A stretch of DNA of 64,000 bases, taken from positions 4,216,001 through 4,280,000 of the forward strand of contig NZ_CP180351.1 of the NCBI RefSeq assembly GCF_048006345.1, written 5' to 3'. Positions 16,224 to 24,478 of this stretch are shown here, one piece after another. A model generated the notes under the pieces. That model searched no databases. It saw nothing but the letters and a program-made list of their open reading frames with translations, and was not told where the DNA came from. Position numbers and translations under genes: made by a program. How positions within the stretch are numbered: position 1 is the first letter of the stretch; each line of letters opens with the position of its first letter. The stretch is from Marivita sp030148515 (GTDB lineage: Bacteria > Pseudomonadota > Alphaproteobacteria > Rhodobacterales > Rhodobacteraceae).

Positions 16224-17294
16224 TTACTGGGTAAGAAGCTTTGCGATCTCGGCGCTGCATATGTCCGGCCCACGCTCTTTGGCAAAGTCAAAGCAGGCCA
16301 TTCGAACCTTGCGCAGATCGGTGTCCGACATCTCGATGAACTGCAACATGCTGCGGATCAGCCCGCGCGGGGAAGCAGGATCATAAAGCAGATCGTGGCA
16401 CGCTTCGGGAGTAGTTTCGCGCAATTCGCGGATGTTCGGGCCAATGATTGGCAGACCGAAGGTCAGCGCCAGCATGACCGATCCAGAGGTGAACATGGAT
16501 TGATAGGGTGCCAGAAACACATGGGACGCGCCGAAGATTTCGGGGATCTCTTCGTCGGGGATGCGATCCGTGCGCAGATCAATATTCGGGTTTGCATTGA
16601 GAACGCGGAGCATCCGCGCCTGGGATGAAAACGCCTTGCCGTACATTCGCAGGTGATAGGGCACGCCCCGCTTGGTCAGTTTTCCGGCCACGTCGGCTAT
16701 GGCGTGGACGCCTTTTGGACCGCGGAACATGCCGAAGAACAGGAATTGACGTGTATCGGCCTTTGCGAGTTTGCGGGTGGTCGTCGTTTTTGCAGGCTCA
16801 TATGCGCCAAGGTAGCTGGGATGGGGAATCACGTGCAGTTTGCTGCGGTCCGCGCCATAGGTGGAGACCATGTGGTCGGCGGCATGCTCGGCATGTACGT
16901 GGATCGCGTCGGCCAGTTGGCTCAGCTCTCGGCGACCCCTTTGGAAGGTTTCCAGGTCGCGGGCTTTGTGCGGGGCGTCATTGTGGATGGTCCATACGAT
17001 CCGTCCGCCGCGCGCCTTGAAGCGGCGCAGCGTCTCAAGGGCCGCGTCAAGGTCTGCCTCGTTGCTTTCGGCATCGTCACTGCGCCCGAACATGCGGTCG
17101 TCCCAATGGATATGGACGACGGTGAAGTCCCCGGTTTTCAGCCGGTCAAGGGCACCAGGGCCTGCATATTCGCAGTCAAACTCTTCGGGGAGTTCCGAAT
17201 ACAGAAGTGACTGATAGGGGTTGCCTGCCGTGGAGGGCAAACACAACAGTTTCCTGTTCTCCGTCAGGGGCTTCGCGACTGCGGCATTTTGCAT
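16224..17294 (-). CDS. GT-B glycosyltransferase (family 1/4 type)
   Basis: A 356-residue glycosyltransferase of the GT-B fold. Features: VVHIHWDD and RIVWTIHNDAPH in the N-terminal domain, FLFFGMFRGPKGV at the start of the C-terminal domain, and GSVMLALTFGLPIIGP in the nucleotide-sugar site. No signal peptide, so cytoplasmic or membrane-associated. The ATG at 17294 (MQNAAVAKPLTENRKLLCL) is preferred over a longer start. Likely acts with the FkbM methyltransferase on a surface glycan. It is divergent from sdhB. Confidence 0.85.
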   Translation of the reverse strand: MQNAAVAKPLTENRKLLCLPSTAGNPYQSLLYSELPEEFDCEYAGPGALDRLKTGDFTVVHIHWDDRMFGRSDDAESNEADLDAALETLRRFKARGGRIVWTIHNDAPHKARDLETFQRGRRELSQLADAIHVHAEHAADHMVSTYGADRSKLHVIPHPSYLGAYEPAKTTTTRKLAKADTRQFLFFGMFRGPKGVHAIADVAGKLTKRGVPYHLRMYGKAFSSQARMLRVLNANPNIDLRTDRIPDEEIPEIFGASHVFLAPYQSMFTSGSVMLALTFGLPIIGPNIRELRETTPEACHDLLYDPASPRGLIRSMLQFIEMSDTDLRKVRMACFDFAKERGPDICSAEIAKLLTQ

Positions 17295-17443
17295 CTTTGG
17301 TCTCTTTTTGCCTGTGTTTGCCTGTTGTTTTTGACCGTAATCCCGTAGACATGGCATGTCGAAGTTATACTAATTGCCAGATGAGTGATGCGCATTTTTT
17401 GCAGCGTCCCGGACAAGATGGCAGGAAGGCAACAGAGTTTACC
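17295..17443 (+). promoter_or_regulatory. intergenic region that must hold the sdhB promoter
   Basis: Because the two glycan genes point the other way, sdhB cannot be read from the sdhC promoter without crossing about 2 kb of antisense DNA. The region contains a -10-like TATACT at 17366-17371, with no well-spaced -35. No TGTGATCACA palindrome is present here. AGGAAGG (17423-17429) is the ribosome-binding site candidate, rather far from the ATG at 17444. Confidence 0.4.
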
Positions 17444-18223
17444 ATGGTTCAGCTGACGCTCCCCAAGAATTCGACCATCCGCACGGGCAAGACATGGCCC
17501 AAGCCTGAAGGTGCCACCAACATTCGTAAGTTCAGCATCTATCGCTGGAATCCGGATGACGGCGAAAACCCCCGTGTCGACACGTATTTCGTCGACATGG
17601 ACAAATGTGGTCCGATGGTTCTGGATGCGCTGATCAAGATCAAGAACGAGATCGACCCGACGCTGACCTTCCGCCGGTCCTGCCGCGAAGGCATCTGCGG
17701 ATCCTGCGCGATGAACATCGACGGGATCAACACGCTGGCCTGTATCTATGGCCTCGACGAGATCAAGGGCGACGTGAAGATCTATCCGCTGCCGCACATG
17801 CCGGTGGTCAAGGATTTGATCCCTGACCTGACGCATTTCTACGCGCAGCACGCGTCGATCATGCCGTGGCTGGAAACCAAGACAAACCGCCCTGCCAAGG
17901 AATGGAAGCAGTCCATCGAGGATCGCAAAAAGCTGGACGGTCTTTATGAATGCGTGATGTGCGCGTCCTGTTCGACATCCTGCCCGTCCTATTGGTGGAA
18001 CGGCGACCGCTATCTTGGACCAGCCGCTTTGCTGCACGCCTATCGTTGGATCATCGACAGCCGTGACGAAGCCACCGGTGAGCGGTTGGACGAGCTGGAA
18101 GATCCGTTCAAGCTGTATCGCTGCCACACGATCATGAACTGCGCCAAGACCTGCCCGAAGGGTCTGAACCCGGCCAAGGCGATCGCCGAGATCAAGAAGA
18201 TGATGGTCGAGCGGCACGTTTGA
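17444..18223 (+). CDS. sdhB: succinate dehydrogenase iron-sulfur subunit
   Basis: Iron-sulfur subunit of complex II, 259 residues from the ATG at 17444 (MVQLTLPKNSTIRTGKTWP), the usual length. The 2Fe-2S motif is CREGICGSCAMNIDG with a later Cys in TLACIYG, and the 4Fe-4S/3Fe-4S cysteines are in CVMCASCSTSCPS and CHTIMNCAKTCPKG. It is separated from sdhA by a lipoprotein gene and two inverted glycan genes, and is followed by a strong terminator. Confidence 0.97.
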   Translation: MVQLTLPKNSTIRTGKTWPKPEGATNIRKFSIYRWNPDDGENPRVDTYFVDMDKCGPMVLDALIKIKNEIDPTLTFRRSCREGICGSCAMNIDGINTLACIYGLDEIKGDVKIYPLPHMPVVKDLIPDLTHFYAQHASIMPWLETKTNRPAKEWKQSIEDRKKLDGLYECVMCASCSTSCPSYWWNGDRYLGPAALLHAYRWIIDSRDEATGERLDELEDPFKLYRCHTIMNCAKTCPKGLNPAKAIAEIKKMMVERHV

Positions 18224-18268
18224 TGGACGGCTGAACCGCGATTTTACCATCTGATAAAATTGGTGTGA

Positions 18269-18300
18269 TAACGGGGCTGGTGATTGTGCCAGCCCCGTTT
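18269..18300 (+). terminator. rho-independent terminator after sdhB
   Basis: AACGGGGCTGG (18270-18280) pairs with CCAGCCCCGTT (18289-18299) and is followed by T and CGTTTT. The loop is 8 bases. Confidence 0.85.
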
Positions 18301-18353
18301 CGTTTTCCGCAGATTGGTTGCGTCGTATTCGATGAGATGACTACACAGGTCCC

Positions 18354-18542
18354 ATGCCCCTCCTCCTGATCCTGCTCCTGCTCGGTGTGCTGGCTTACCT
18401 GTACTGGCGGCGCAGGACGACGACGTTGACGCGGGAATGTCGTTGGCGACGCACTGCACCGGGACAGTGGCGCTGTGCGTTCTGTGGAGCAGAGATGGCG
18501 TCGGATGATAGCCCTGTGCTGTGTTTGCGACGAGAACCCTGA
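18354..18542 (+). CDS. 62-residue membrane protein with a CxxC motif
   Basis: A short ORF: one hydrophobic N-terminal helix (MPLLLILLLLGVLAYLYW), a basic stretch RRRTTTLTRECRW, then CAFCGAEM, a zinc-knuckle-like CxxC, with a further Cys near the end. The composition is that of a real single-pass protein. I recall similar short ORFs in Rhodobacterales but cannot verify that. It lies between the sdhB terminator and the decarboxylase leader. Confidence 0.55.
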   Translation: MPLLLILLLLGVLAYLYWRRRTTTLTRECRWRRTAPGQWRCAFCGAEMASDDSPVLCLRREP

Positions 18543-18544
18543 CC

Positions 18545-18754
18545 AAAAAAATTTTAGGCAGCGCAATATTTTCTATTGCACCAACTCGAATTCGACTCCA
18601 TTTCCCCGCTTAGTGACGCCAACGCACGCGCCTCTGGCGAGGTGGGCAAGCAGGACCTGCACCCACGCGGTTACGTAGCGACGGTAACGTCTCTGAAAGA
18701 AGTGAGCGGTCTGTGCCGAGCAATCGGAATGGCCGGGTCTATTGGAGATGACCA
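18545..18754 (+). promoter_or_regulatory. structured leader of the ornithine-decarboxylase-type gene (candidate speF RNA element)
   Basis: About 210 bases upstream of the decarboxylase gene contain a perfect inverted repeat GCAATA (18563-18568) / TATTGC (18574-18579) and a hairpin GTTAC (18670-18674) / GTAAC (18684-18688). An in-frame small ORF starts at 18576 and its TGA overlaps the decarboxylase ATG (ATGA at 18755-18758). Alphaproteobacterial decarboxylases of this family are known to carry the speF leader motif. I could not check the consensus, so this is a candidate only. Confidence 0.45.
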
Positions 18755-19924
18755 ATGAACGCATACGTAACCGGGCTTTCCGCCCGCGAAGAAACATCTG
18801 TCTCTCGTGCAGAGGCTTTCATCCTGAGCCACCGTTTTGAGCGTCCGACGCTCGTGATCGACACCCAAGCCGTTGCGCGCCAATATGCGGCTCTGGCACA
18901 GGGCTTGGGTCGTGCGCGGATCCACTATGCCGTCAAGGCGAACCCAGCGCCGGAAATCCTGCAAACGCTGGTTGCGCTGGGCAGCAACTTTGACGCGGCA
19001 TCGCGGGCCGAGATCGAGATGTGCCTCACAGCTGGCGCGGACGCGTCGCGCGTGTCCTTCGGCAACACCATCAAACGTCCGTCCGACATCACCTGGGCGC
19101 ATGAGATCGGGATCACGCATTTCGCCGCGGACTCGGAAGGAGAGCTGTACAAGCTGGCACAGCACGCGCCCGGTGCAGAGGTCTATATTCGCCTGATCGT
19201 GGGCTCGCTCCACGCCGACTGGCCGCTGTCGCGCAAGTTCGGCTGTGCGCTGGACAAGACGCCGTCGCTGTTCCGTCTGGCCATTGACCTCGGTCTCAAG
19301 CCGGTGGGCCTGTCCTTCCACGTCGGCTCGCAAACCCGCCGCGCCGAGATGTGGGGCGAAACGCTGGATCAGGTGGCAGAGGTTTGGCACGGGCTGAAGG
19401 CGGATGGGTTCGACCTGTCGCTGCTCAATATCGGTGGTGGGTTCCCGGCCTTCTACGGTCAGGAGCTTGACGCGCCGCAGACCTACGCGTCGGACGTGAT
19501 GCGCCAGATTCACGATAAGTTCGGTGAGATCCCGTCGATCATGGCAGAGCCGGGCCGTGGCCTTGTGGCCGAAGCGGGTGCGATTGCTGCCGAAGTGCTG
19601 CTGGTGTCGCGCAAGTCGGACAGCGAGTTGCACCGTTGGGTGTATCTTGATATCGGCAAGTTCTCGGGCCTCGCGGAAACCATGGATGAGGCGATCCGCT
19701 ACCAGTTCATCACCGACCATGACCACGAGCCGACAGGTGCCTGCATTCTGGCCGGTCCGTCCTGTGATAGCGCCGACGTGCTGTACGAAAAGCAGCCAGT
19801 GCAACTGCCACTGGGTCTGCAATCGGGCGACCGCATCGTGATCCGTAACTGCGGCGCCTATACATCGACCTATGCGTCGGTCGGCTTTAATGGCTTCCCG
19901 CCGCTGGATGTGATCGCGATCTGA
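18755..19924 (+). CDS. type III PLP-dependent decarboxylase, ornithine decarboxylase type
   Basis: Alanine-racemase-fold (group IV) decarboxylase of 389 residues, probably converting ornithine (or lysine) to the polyamine precursor putrescine (or cadaverine). The PLP lysine is Lys61 in YAVKANPAP. The substrate-binding histidine region is SFHVGSQ, the glycine loop is NIGGGFPA, EPGRGLVAEAG binds phosphate, and the catalytic Cys is in GPSCDSADVLYE. The ATG at 18755 follows GGAG. Ornithine versus lysine versus dual specificity cannot be told by eye. No other polyamine gene is adjacent. Confidence 0.88.
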   Translation: MNAYVTGLSAREETSVSRAEAFILSHRFERPTLVIDTQAVARQYAALAQGLGRARIHYAVKANPAPEILQTLVALGSNFDAASRAEIEMCLTAGADASRVSFGNTIKRPSDITWAHEIGITHFAADSEGELYKLAQHAPGAEVYIRLIVGSLHADWPLSRKFGCALDKTPSLFRLAIDLGLKPVGLSFHVGSQTRRAEMWGETLDQVAEVWHGLKADGFDLSLLNIGGGFPAFYGQELDAPQTYASDVMRQIHDKFGEIPSIMAEPGRGLVAEAGAIAAEVLLVSRKSDSELHRWVYLDIGKFSGLAETMDEAIRYQFITDHDHEPTGACILAGPSCDSADVLYEKQPVQLPLGLQSGDRIVIRNCGAYTSTYASVGFNGFPPLDVIAI

Positions 19925-19991
19925 TCCTGCGCATCGCGCTGTCGAGACTCATTGAACGGTGTTACCCTCCCGCTATCTGCGGGAGGGCATC

Positions 19992-21140
19992 ATGGCGGAT
20001 ATCACAGTACTGGTCGGCACCACCAAGGGCGCTTTTCTTCTGACATCTCAAGACGACCGTTCAGGCTGGACCTTGAGTGGCCCGCATTGCGAGGGCTGGA
20101 CAATCAACCATGTCAGCGGTGATCCCGAGACCGGCCTGTTGGCGGCTGGTGGCGGGAACGACTGGTCCGGGGCCGGGGTGTTCGTGTCGCGGGACAGGGG
20201 CGTGACGTGGGACCTGACGAAGCTGACCAAGGGCCAGATGGACGAGTGGGCCGCCAATGATCCCGGTTTTGCCGCCATGATCGGCTGGGAGGATACGCCT
20301 GCACCGTTCGAGGGCCTCAAGGCGGTGTGGTCGGTGAAGTTCGCACATGGCGCATTGTATGCCGGGACCAATCCGGCGCAATTGCTGGTCAGCCGGGACG
20401 GTGGTGCGCAATTCGAGATGGTCGAGAGGATCTCGCAGCATCCGACGCGCGATACGTGGAACCCCGGTGCTGCGGGGATGGTGCTGCACACCATCGTTCC
20501 TGACCCCGATGTTCAGGAAAAGATGTGGATTGGGATCTCCGCTGCCGGTGTGTTCGCAACCGAGGATGGCGGCGCGACCTGGGAGCGGCGCAACCGGTTG
20601 TCGAATGCTGAAGCCTGTCAGGATCATCACCACCCGGCGGCGCCGTCAAATGGCGAGATCGGGCATTGCGTGCACAACATGGTTCGGGCTGGTGGCAGCG
20701 ATCTGCTGTATCAACAGAACCACCACGGGGTCTGGCGATCACGTGATGGTGGCCGCCATTGGGACGACATCACCGAAGGGCTGCCGTCTACCTTTGGCTT
20801 TCCCGTTGCCGTGCATCCGCATGATCCGGATACGCTGTGGACACTGCCTTTGAACGGGGATTCCGCAGGGCGCTATCCACCTGATGCGGCGGCTGCCGTT
20901 TGGCGGTCTCGCGATGGTGGGGATACGTGGCAGGATTGTCGCGCAGGGCTTCCGCAGCAATGCTATTTCACCGTGTTGCGGCAGGCGATGGCGACGGATC
21001 AACGGGAGCAAGTGGGCATTTATTTCGGCACCAATTCCGGGTCGGTCTTTGCAAGCTTCGACGAAGGCGACAATTGGAACGAGATCGCGCGGCATTTGCC
21101 CACGGTTCTGTCAGTCGAGGTGTTGGACCGCGCGCATTAA
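19992..21140 (+). CDS. BNR-repeat (sialidase/VPS10-like) beta-propeller protein
   Basis: A 382-residue protein made of repeated BNR/Asp-box motifs: SRDRGVTWD near 67, SRDGGAQFE near 125, TEDGGATWE near 190, SRDGGRHWD near 238, SRDGGDTWQ near 302 and FDEGDNWNE near 360. This predicts a beta-propeller. No signal peptide is seen, so it may be cytoplasmic; a true sialidase is unlikely. The ATG at 19992 follows GGGAGGG. A DUF1989 gene follows 13 bases after its stop. Confidence 0.85.
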   Translation: MADITVLVGTTKGAFLLTSQDDRSGWTLSGPHCEGWTINHVSGDPETGLLAAGGGNDWSGAGVFVSRDRGVTWDLTKLTKGQMDEWAANDPGFAAMIGWEDTPAPFEGLKAVWSVKFAHGALYAGTNPAQLLVSRDGGAQFEMVERISQHPTRDTWNPGAAGMVLHTIVPDPDVQEKMWIGISAAGVFATEDGGATWERRNRLSNAEACQDHHHPAAPSNGEIGHCVHNMVRAGGSDLLYQQNHHGVWRSRDGGRHWDDITEGLPSTFGFPVAVHPHDPDTLWTLPLNGDSAGRYPPDAAAAVWRSRDGGDTWQDCRAGLPQQCYFTVLRQAMATDQREQVGIYFGTNSGSVFASFDEGDNWNEIARHLPTVLSVEVLDRAH

Positions 21141-21153
21141 ACGGGGCTTGTGC

Positions 21154-22032
21154 ATGACGTCGTCTGGTTCCAATCATGGCGGCATGACACATGTTCCTGA
21201 AGATGCCGAAGCCCGCCGCGCCATTGCGCCGGTGATCTGTTATCCCAACGACACGCTGCCGGTGCCGGACATGACGCTTTACGCGCGTGCTCTGGTCGGG
21301 GCCGAGGTGGTGGACGTGGTCATTGCCGCGCCGCGGGAGGCCTGTACCTTTCGTGTCCCTGCCGGATCGTTCTTTCGGATCGTGAGTGTGGATGGTCCGC
21401 AGGTGGGGGACCTCAACCTGTGGAACGCCCATGACCTGTCCGAGCGGTTTTATTCCGGCAAGACTCGCGCCCTGCACGGAACACATGTGACGACGGGCGA
21501 GCGGCTGTGGTCGTCCTTTCCGACGCTGCGCCCGATGGCGACGATCGTCGAGGACACGCTGAGCTGGTACGGGATCGACGCTTATGGCGGGTCGGTGCAT
21601 GACGTCATTGGAACGCGCTGTGATCCGTATACCGGCAACTTGCTGTCGGGTGTGCAGTATCACCATTGCTGCCATTCAAACCTGACGCGGGCACTCGCGG
21701 ATGCCACTGGTTTGTCTTTGGCAGAGGCAGAGCCGCATGTGCATGACGTGCTGAACGTGTTCATGTGTACCGGGTTCACGCGGGATACCGGGCAGTATTT
21801 CATGAAGGCCAGCCCAGTGCGGCCGGAAGACCACCTGACGTTCTTTGCCGAGATTGACCTGTTGGGCGCGCTGTCGGCCTGTCCTGGTGGGGATTGTTCA
21901 ACCGAGCATACCAGCGATGTGGCAGCGTGCTATCCGTTGCGGGTTGAGGTTCTGAAACCTGCGGATGGGGCGTTGAATGGCTGGGCGTCACCACCGGCCA
22001 ATGGCTATGACCGGAGCCACGGGCGCGGTTAG
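21154..22032 (+). CDS. DUF1989 / urea carboxylase-associated-type protein
   Basis: A 292-residue member of the DUF1989 family, relatives of which accompany urea amidolyase and release ammonia from urea-cycle-like compounds. Typical blocks: GSFFRIVSVDGPQVGDLNLWN, the CDPYTGNLL stretch and HHCCHSNLTRAL with adjacent cysteines likely binding metal. The ATG at 21154 follows GGGGC; a second ATG at 21184 is equally possible. Substrate unknown. It ends tail to tail with the next gene, overlapping by four bases. Confidence 0.8.
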   Translation: MTSSGSNHGGMTHVPEDAEARRAIAPVICYPNDTLPVPDMTLYARALVGAEVVDVVIAAPREACTFRVPAGSFFRIVSVDGPQVGDLNLWNAHDLSERFYSGKTRALHGTHVTTGERLWSSFPTLRPMATIVEDTLSWYGIDAYGGSVHDVIGTRCDPYTGNLLSGVQYHHCCHSNLTRALADATGLSLAEAEPHVHDVLNVFMCTGFTRDTGQYFMKASPVRPEDHLTFFAEIDLLGALSACPGGDCSTEHTSDVAACYPLRVEVLKPADGALNGWASPPANGYDRSHGRG

Positions 22033-22652
22033 TCAGGTCGGCTGGTCTTGTCGTAGGGATGCGTGGCAAGAATTGTCCAGTACATCAGGTAGTGCAGAGC
22101 AATCGGGCCCAGAGTGATCGCGATGATCCAGTCGAGCGCGGTGCCGTGTCGGGCGGCAAGTTCGTTGAGCAGGATCAGGGCCACAAGCCGCACCACCTGC
22201 CAATTTGCAGCGTTGCGTTGGCCATCGGTCCAATCGCGCGCAAACCAACCGACCTTGTCGCCGGTTTCGTAGAAATAGAACACAACGATGAACAGGCAGA
22301 GATAGACTGCAATTGACAGTGTGAAGGCCGCCTGTGCCGCGGCCATAGACGGCAGCGCAATGGCAATTGCATAGGCCGCAAGCCAGATCAGGATCAGTTT
22401 GCCCCCGGCGTTTCTGATGCCAATGCGGTCATAGGTGTTGAGCGAGTCCGGCATTTTTACCGCGACAACCGCAACATGCCCGAACAACGCGCACATTACT
22501 GGCAGAACAAGGCCGATTTCCTTTAGGGCGGTTTGGTGATGTGCGGTGAGTGTGAAGAGCGAGAGGGTGATCACGCTGAACAGAAACAGCATCCGCGGGA
22601 TTGGAACCCGGGTTGTCAGCAGGATGTATATATCAACGATCCAATTCGGCAT
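22029..22652 (-). CDS. integral membrane protein of unknown function
   Basis: A 207-residue protein with about five or six hydrophobic segments (for example VPIPRMLFLFSVITLSLFTL, AAFTLSIAVYLCLFIVVFYF and near the C-terminus IIAITLGPIALHYLMYWTIL). No family recognised. It is downstream of the deoD terminator on the same strand, so it probably has its own promoter. Confidence 0.7.
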   Translation of the reverse strand: MPNWIVDIYILLTTRVPIPRMLFLFSVITLSLFTLTAHHQTALKEIGLVLPVMCALFGHVAVVAVKMPDSLNTYDRIGIRNAGGKLILIWLAAYAIAIALPSMAAAQAAFTLSIAVYLCLFIVVFYFYETGDKVGWFARDWTDGQRNAANWQVVRLVALILLNELAARHGTALDWIIAITLGPIALHYLMYWTILATHPYDKTSRPD

Positions 22653-22692
22653 TCATTCTGCGTGCCACAGGATTGTGGCGGAAATTGGAAAG

Positions 22693-22720
22693 GGCCGGGA
22701 CATTATTGACTATCCCGGCC
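22693..22720 (-). terminator. hairpin terminator after deoD
   Basis: GGCCGGGA (22693-22700) pairs with TCCCGGCC (22713-22720) around 12 bases, just beyond the deoD stop on the minus strand. The following T-run is short. Confidence 0.6.
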
Positions 22721-22731
22721 TTGGTCTTTGA

Positions 22732-23436
22732 TTAGGCGAAAGCGGCGGTCAGCGCGATTTCTACCATATCACCGAAGCTGCGTTCGCGGTCTTCCGACGG
22801 CAAGGCTTCTCCAGTTTGCAGATGGTCGGAAACCGTCAGAACCGCCAAGGCGCGGACCGAGTGGCGGGCCGCGAGATTGTAGAGTTCGGCTGCTTCCATT
22901 TCGACGCCAAGAATACCGTGACGTGTCATCTGCTCGTTCAGGTCGGGGCGTTCGTCATAGAACACATCCGACGAATAGATGCCGCCGACATGCGTTTGGG
23001 TGCCTTTGGCTTCGGCAGCCGCAACAGCCGCCCGCAAAAGGCTCCAATCCGCACAGGGTGCGAAATTCAATTCCTTGAAAATCCCCCGTGACGGTGTGGA
23101 CAACGTGCTTGCCGTCATGGCGATGATCACGTCGCGGATTCCGACATAGGGCTGCATCGCGCCGCACGATCCGATGCGAATGAGTGTCTTCGCGCCGTAA
23201 TCGCGGATAAGTTCGTTGGCGTAAATGGACAGCGAGGGCATGCCCATTCCCGACCCCTGAATGGTGACCGGATGCCCGTTCCACGTTCCCGTGAAGCCGA
23301 GCATTCCGCGCACCTCGTTGACAAGTCGAGCATCTTTCAGAAAGGATTCCGCCGCCCATTTCGCGCGGTAGGGATCGCCGGGCATCAGCACGGTTTCGGC
23401 AATTTCACCCTTCTGCGTTCCGATATGAACGGTCAT
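22732..23436 (-). CDS. deoD: purine-nucleoside phosphorylase, hexameric DeoD type
   Basis: Cleaves purine (deoxy)ribonucleosides with phosphate to base and sugar-1-phosphate. At 234 residues it matches the DeoD family. It starts MTVHIGTQKGEIAETVLMPG and has GMGMPSLSIYANELI, the phosphate-binding RIGSCGAM and the ribose-binding GVEMEAAELYNLA. Its ATG is one base from the stop of the H-NS-like gene, so both are on one mRNA. Confidence 0.95.
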   Translation of the reverse strand: MTVHIGTQKGEIAETVLMPGDPYRAKWAAESFLKDARLVNEVRGMLGFTGTWNGHPVTIQGSGMGMPSLSIYANELIRDYGAKTLIRIGSCGAMQPYVGIRDVIIAMTASTLSTPSRGIFKELNFAPCADWSLLRAAVAAAEAKGTQTHVGGIYSSDVFYDERPDLNEQMTRHGILGVEMEAAELYNLAARHSVRALAVLTVSDHLQTGEALPSEDRERSFGDMVEIALTAAFA

Positions 23437-23437
23437 A

Positions 23438-23749
23438 TCAGATCTTCAGGTCTTCCATGGTTTTGCCAGCGGCGAGCGCGTCGTTGACCCAATTCGGCTT
23501 GCGGCCTTTTCCTGTCCAGGTTTGCGACGCATCGGCTGGATTCTTGTATTTCGGTTCGCTTTTGGAGCCTTTTTTCGGCGACGTGCCCAAGAGTTCATCC
23601 AGTGAGAAACCGTATTCCTTGGCCGCAGACTCGGCGGCTTTTTTGGCCTCGGTCAAGCGGCGTGTTTCGATTGTTTTGAGTGCTTTTTCAGCGTCCTTGA
23701 TCAGCTTTTTCAGCTCGTCTTTGGACATGTTGTTGAGATCAATGCTCAT
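23438..23749 (-). CDS. H-NS/HvrA-family nucleoid-associated protein
   Basis: A 103-residue DNA-binding protein. The N-terminal half is a coiled coil rich in K/E/A (LIKDAEKALKTIETRRLTEA) for dimerisation. The C-terminus carries the H-NS DNA-binding core, KYKNPADASQTWTGKGRKPN, with the WTGKGRKP loop. In Rhodobacter such proteins (HvrA) affect photosynthesis and nitrogen genes; the targets here are unknown. RBS GGAG is seen 9 bases upstream. Direct coupling to deoD is unusual. Confidence 0.9.
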   Translation of the reverse strand: MSIDLNNMSKDELKKLIKDAEKALKTIETRRLTEAKKAAESAAKEYGFSLDELLGTSPKKGSKSEPKYKNPADASQTWTGKGRKPNWVNDALAAGKTMEDLKI

Positions 23750-23788
23750 GCTAGTCTCCGAGTGGCTTTTGTTGTTTTTAATAAATGT

Positions 23789-23816
23789 GGGATACTCCTC
23801 TGCTGAATTAAGTCAA
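23789..23816 (-). promoter_or_regulatory. candidate promoter of the H-NS-like gene and deoD
   Basis: On the minus strand TTGACT (23811-23816) and TATCCC (23789-23794) are 16 bases apart, an acceptable sigma-70 pair about 40 bases upstream of the H-NS-like start. Confidence 0.4.
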
Positions 23817-23903
23817 TTCGAGAAGCATCTTTAGATAAAATTGGCGCCTCTTGGCGCAATACAGGGTTGACCAGGATTTAAAATATCGCAAGGGGGAGTT
23901 GTT

Positions 23904-23923
23904 TTGACGCTTAATAGCGTCAA
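23904..23923 (-). terminator. hairpin at the end of the secreted-protein gene
   Basis: TTGACGCT (23904-23911) pairs with AGCGTCAA (23916-23923) around 4 bases; the stop codon of the gene ending at 23920 lies inside one arm. The T-run is poor, so terminator activity is uncertain. Confidence 0.4.
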
Positions 23924-24399
23924 TTTCCCGCCATGGATTGCATCATTGCCGCCATGAAGCCGGACTCATCCATACGGTCCAACATGATGTCGGTGAGTCC
24001 GCATTCCTCGTTTGCCGAAATCGAAAAATCCTCGGAAATACCGTCCGGTAGGAAATCGGTGTTCTCGCCCATCGCTTCGAGTTCCATCTCGGCCATACGA
24101 GGAATGAAGGCTTCCATCTCGTCGAGCATTTCATCCACCGCCGAGGAACTGGAAGCAGCAACGAATTTGTCGAGCAGGCAGGCCCCGGCTGTACGGTATT
24201 CATCGTCCCATGCGCTATCTGGGATCGCGGCGCGCAAGGGTTCGGGATTGCCGCCCTGCTGTTCGACCATGCGGACCATCGCGTCGAACATGGCGTCGCT
24301 CATGCGCTCTGAAATGGTTTCGAGCCGGTCAAGCTGTGTTTCTGCCAGCGCAGCTACAGGGCATGCGGTGACAAGGGCGGCGACAATAAGCTGTTTCAT
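23920..24399 (-). CDS. small secreted acidic protein of unknown function
   Basis: A 159-residue protein with signal peptide MKQLIVAALVTACPVAALAE. The mature part is rich in Met, Glu and Asp, probably helical, with two cysteines (GACLLDK and NEECGLT). No family recognised. It lies between the H-NS-like gene and ecm, with a strong terminator separating it from ecm, so it is probably transcribed alone. Confidence 0.7.
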   Translation of the reverse strand: MKQLIVAALVTACPVAALAETQLDRLETISERMSDAMFDAMVRMVEQQGGNPEPLRAAIPDSAWDDEYRTAGACLLDKFVAASSSSAVDEMLDEMEAFIPRMAEMELEAMGENTDFLPDGISEDFSISANEECGLTDIMLDRMDESGFMAAMMQSMAGN

Positions 24400-24422
24400 C
24401 TATGCCTTTCCAAAAAAGAAAA

Positions 24423-24446
24423 CGGGTACGATTTTCATCGTACCCG
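24423..24446 (-). terminator. rho-independent terminator after ecm
   Basis: A perfect 10-bp stem: CGGGTACGAT (24423-24432) with ATCGTACCCG (24437-24446), loop of 4. On the minus strand it is followed by TTTTCTTTTTT. Confidence 0.9.
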
Positions 24447-24478
24447 CAGATCTTGCATCGGGAAAGCTGGTTGCCAGG

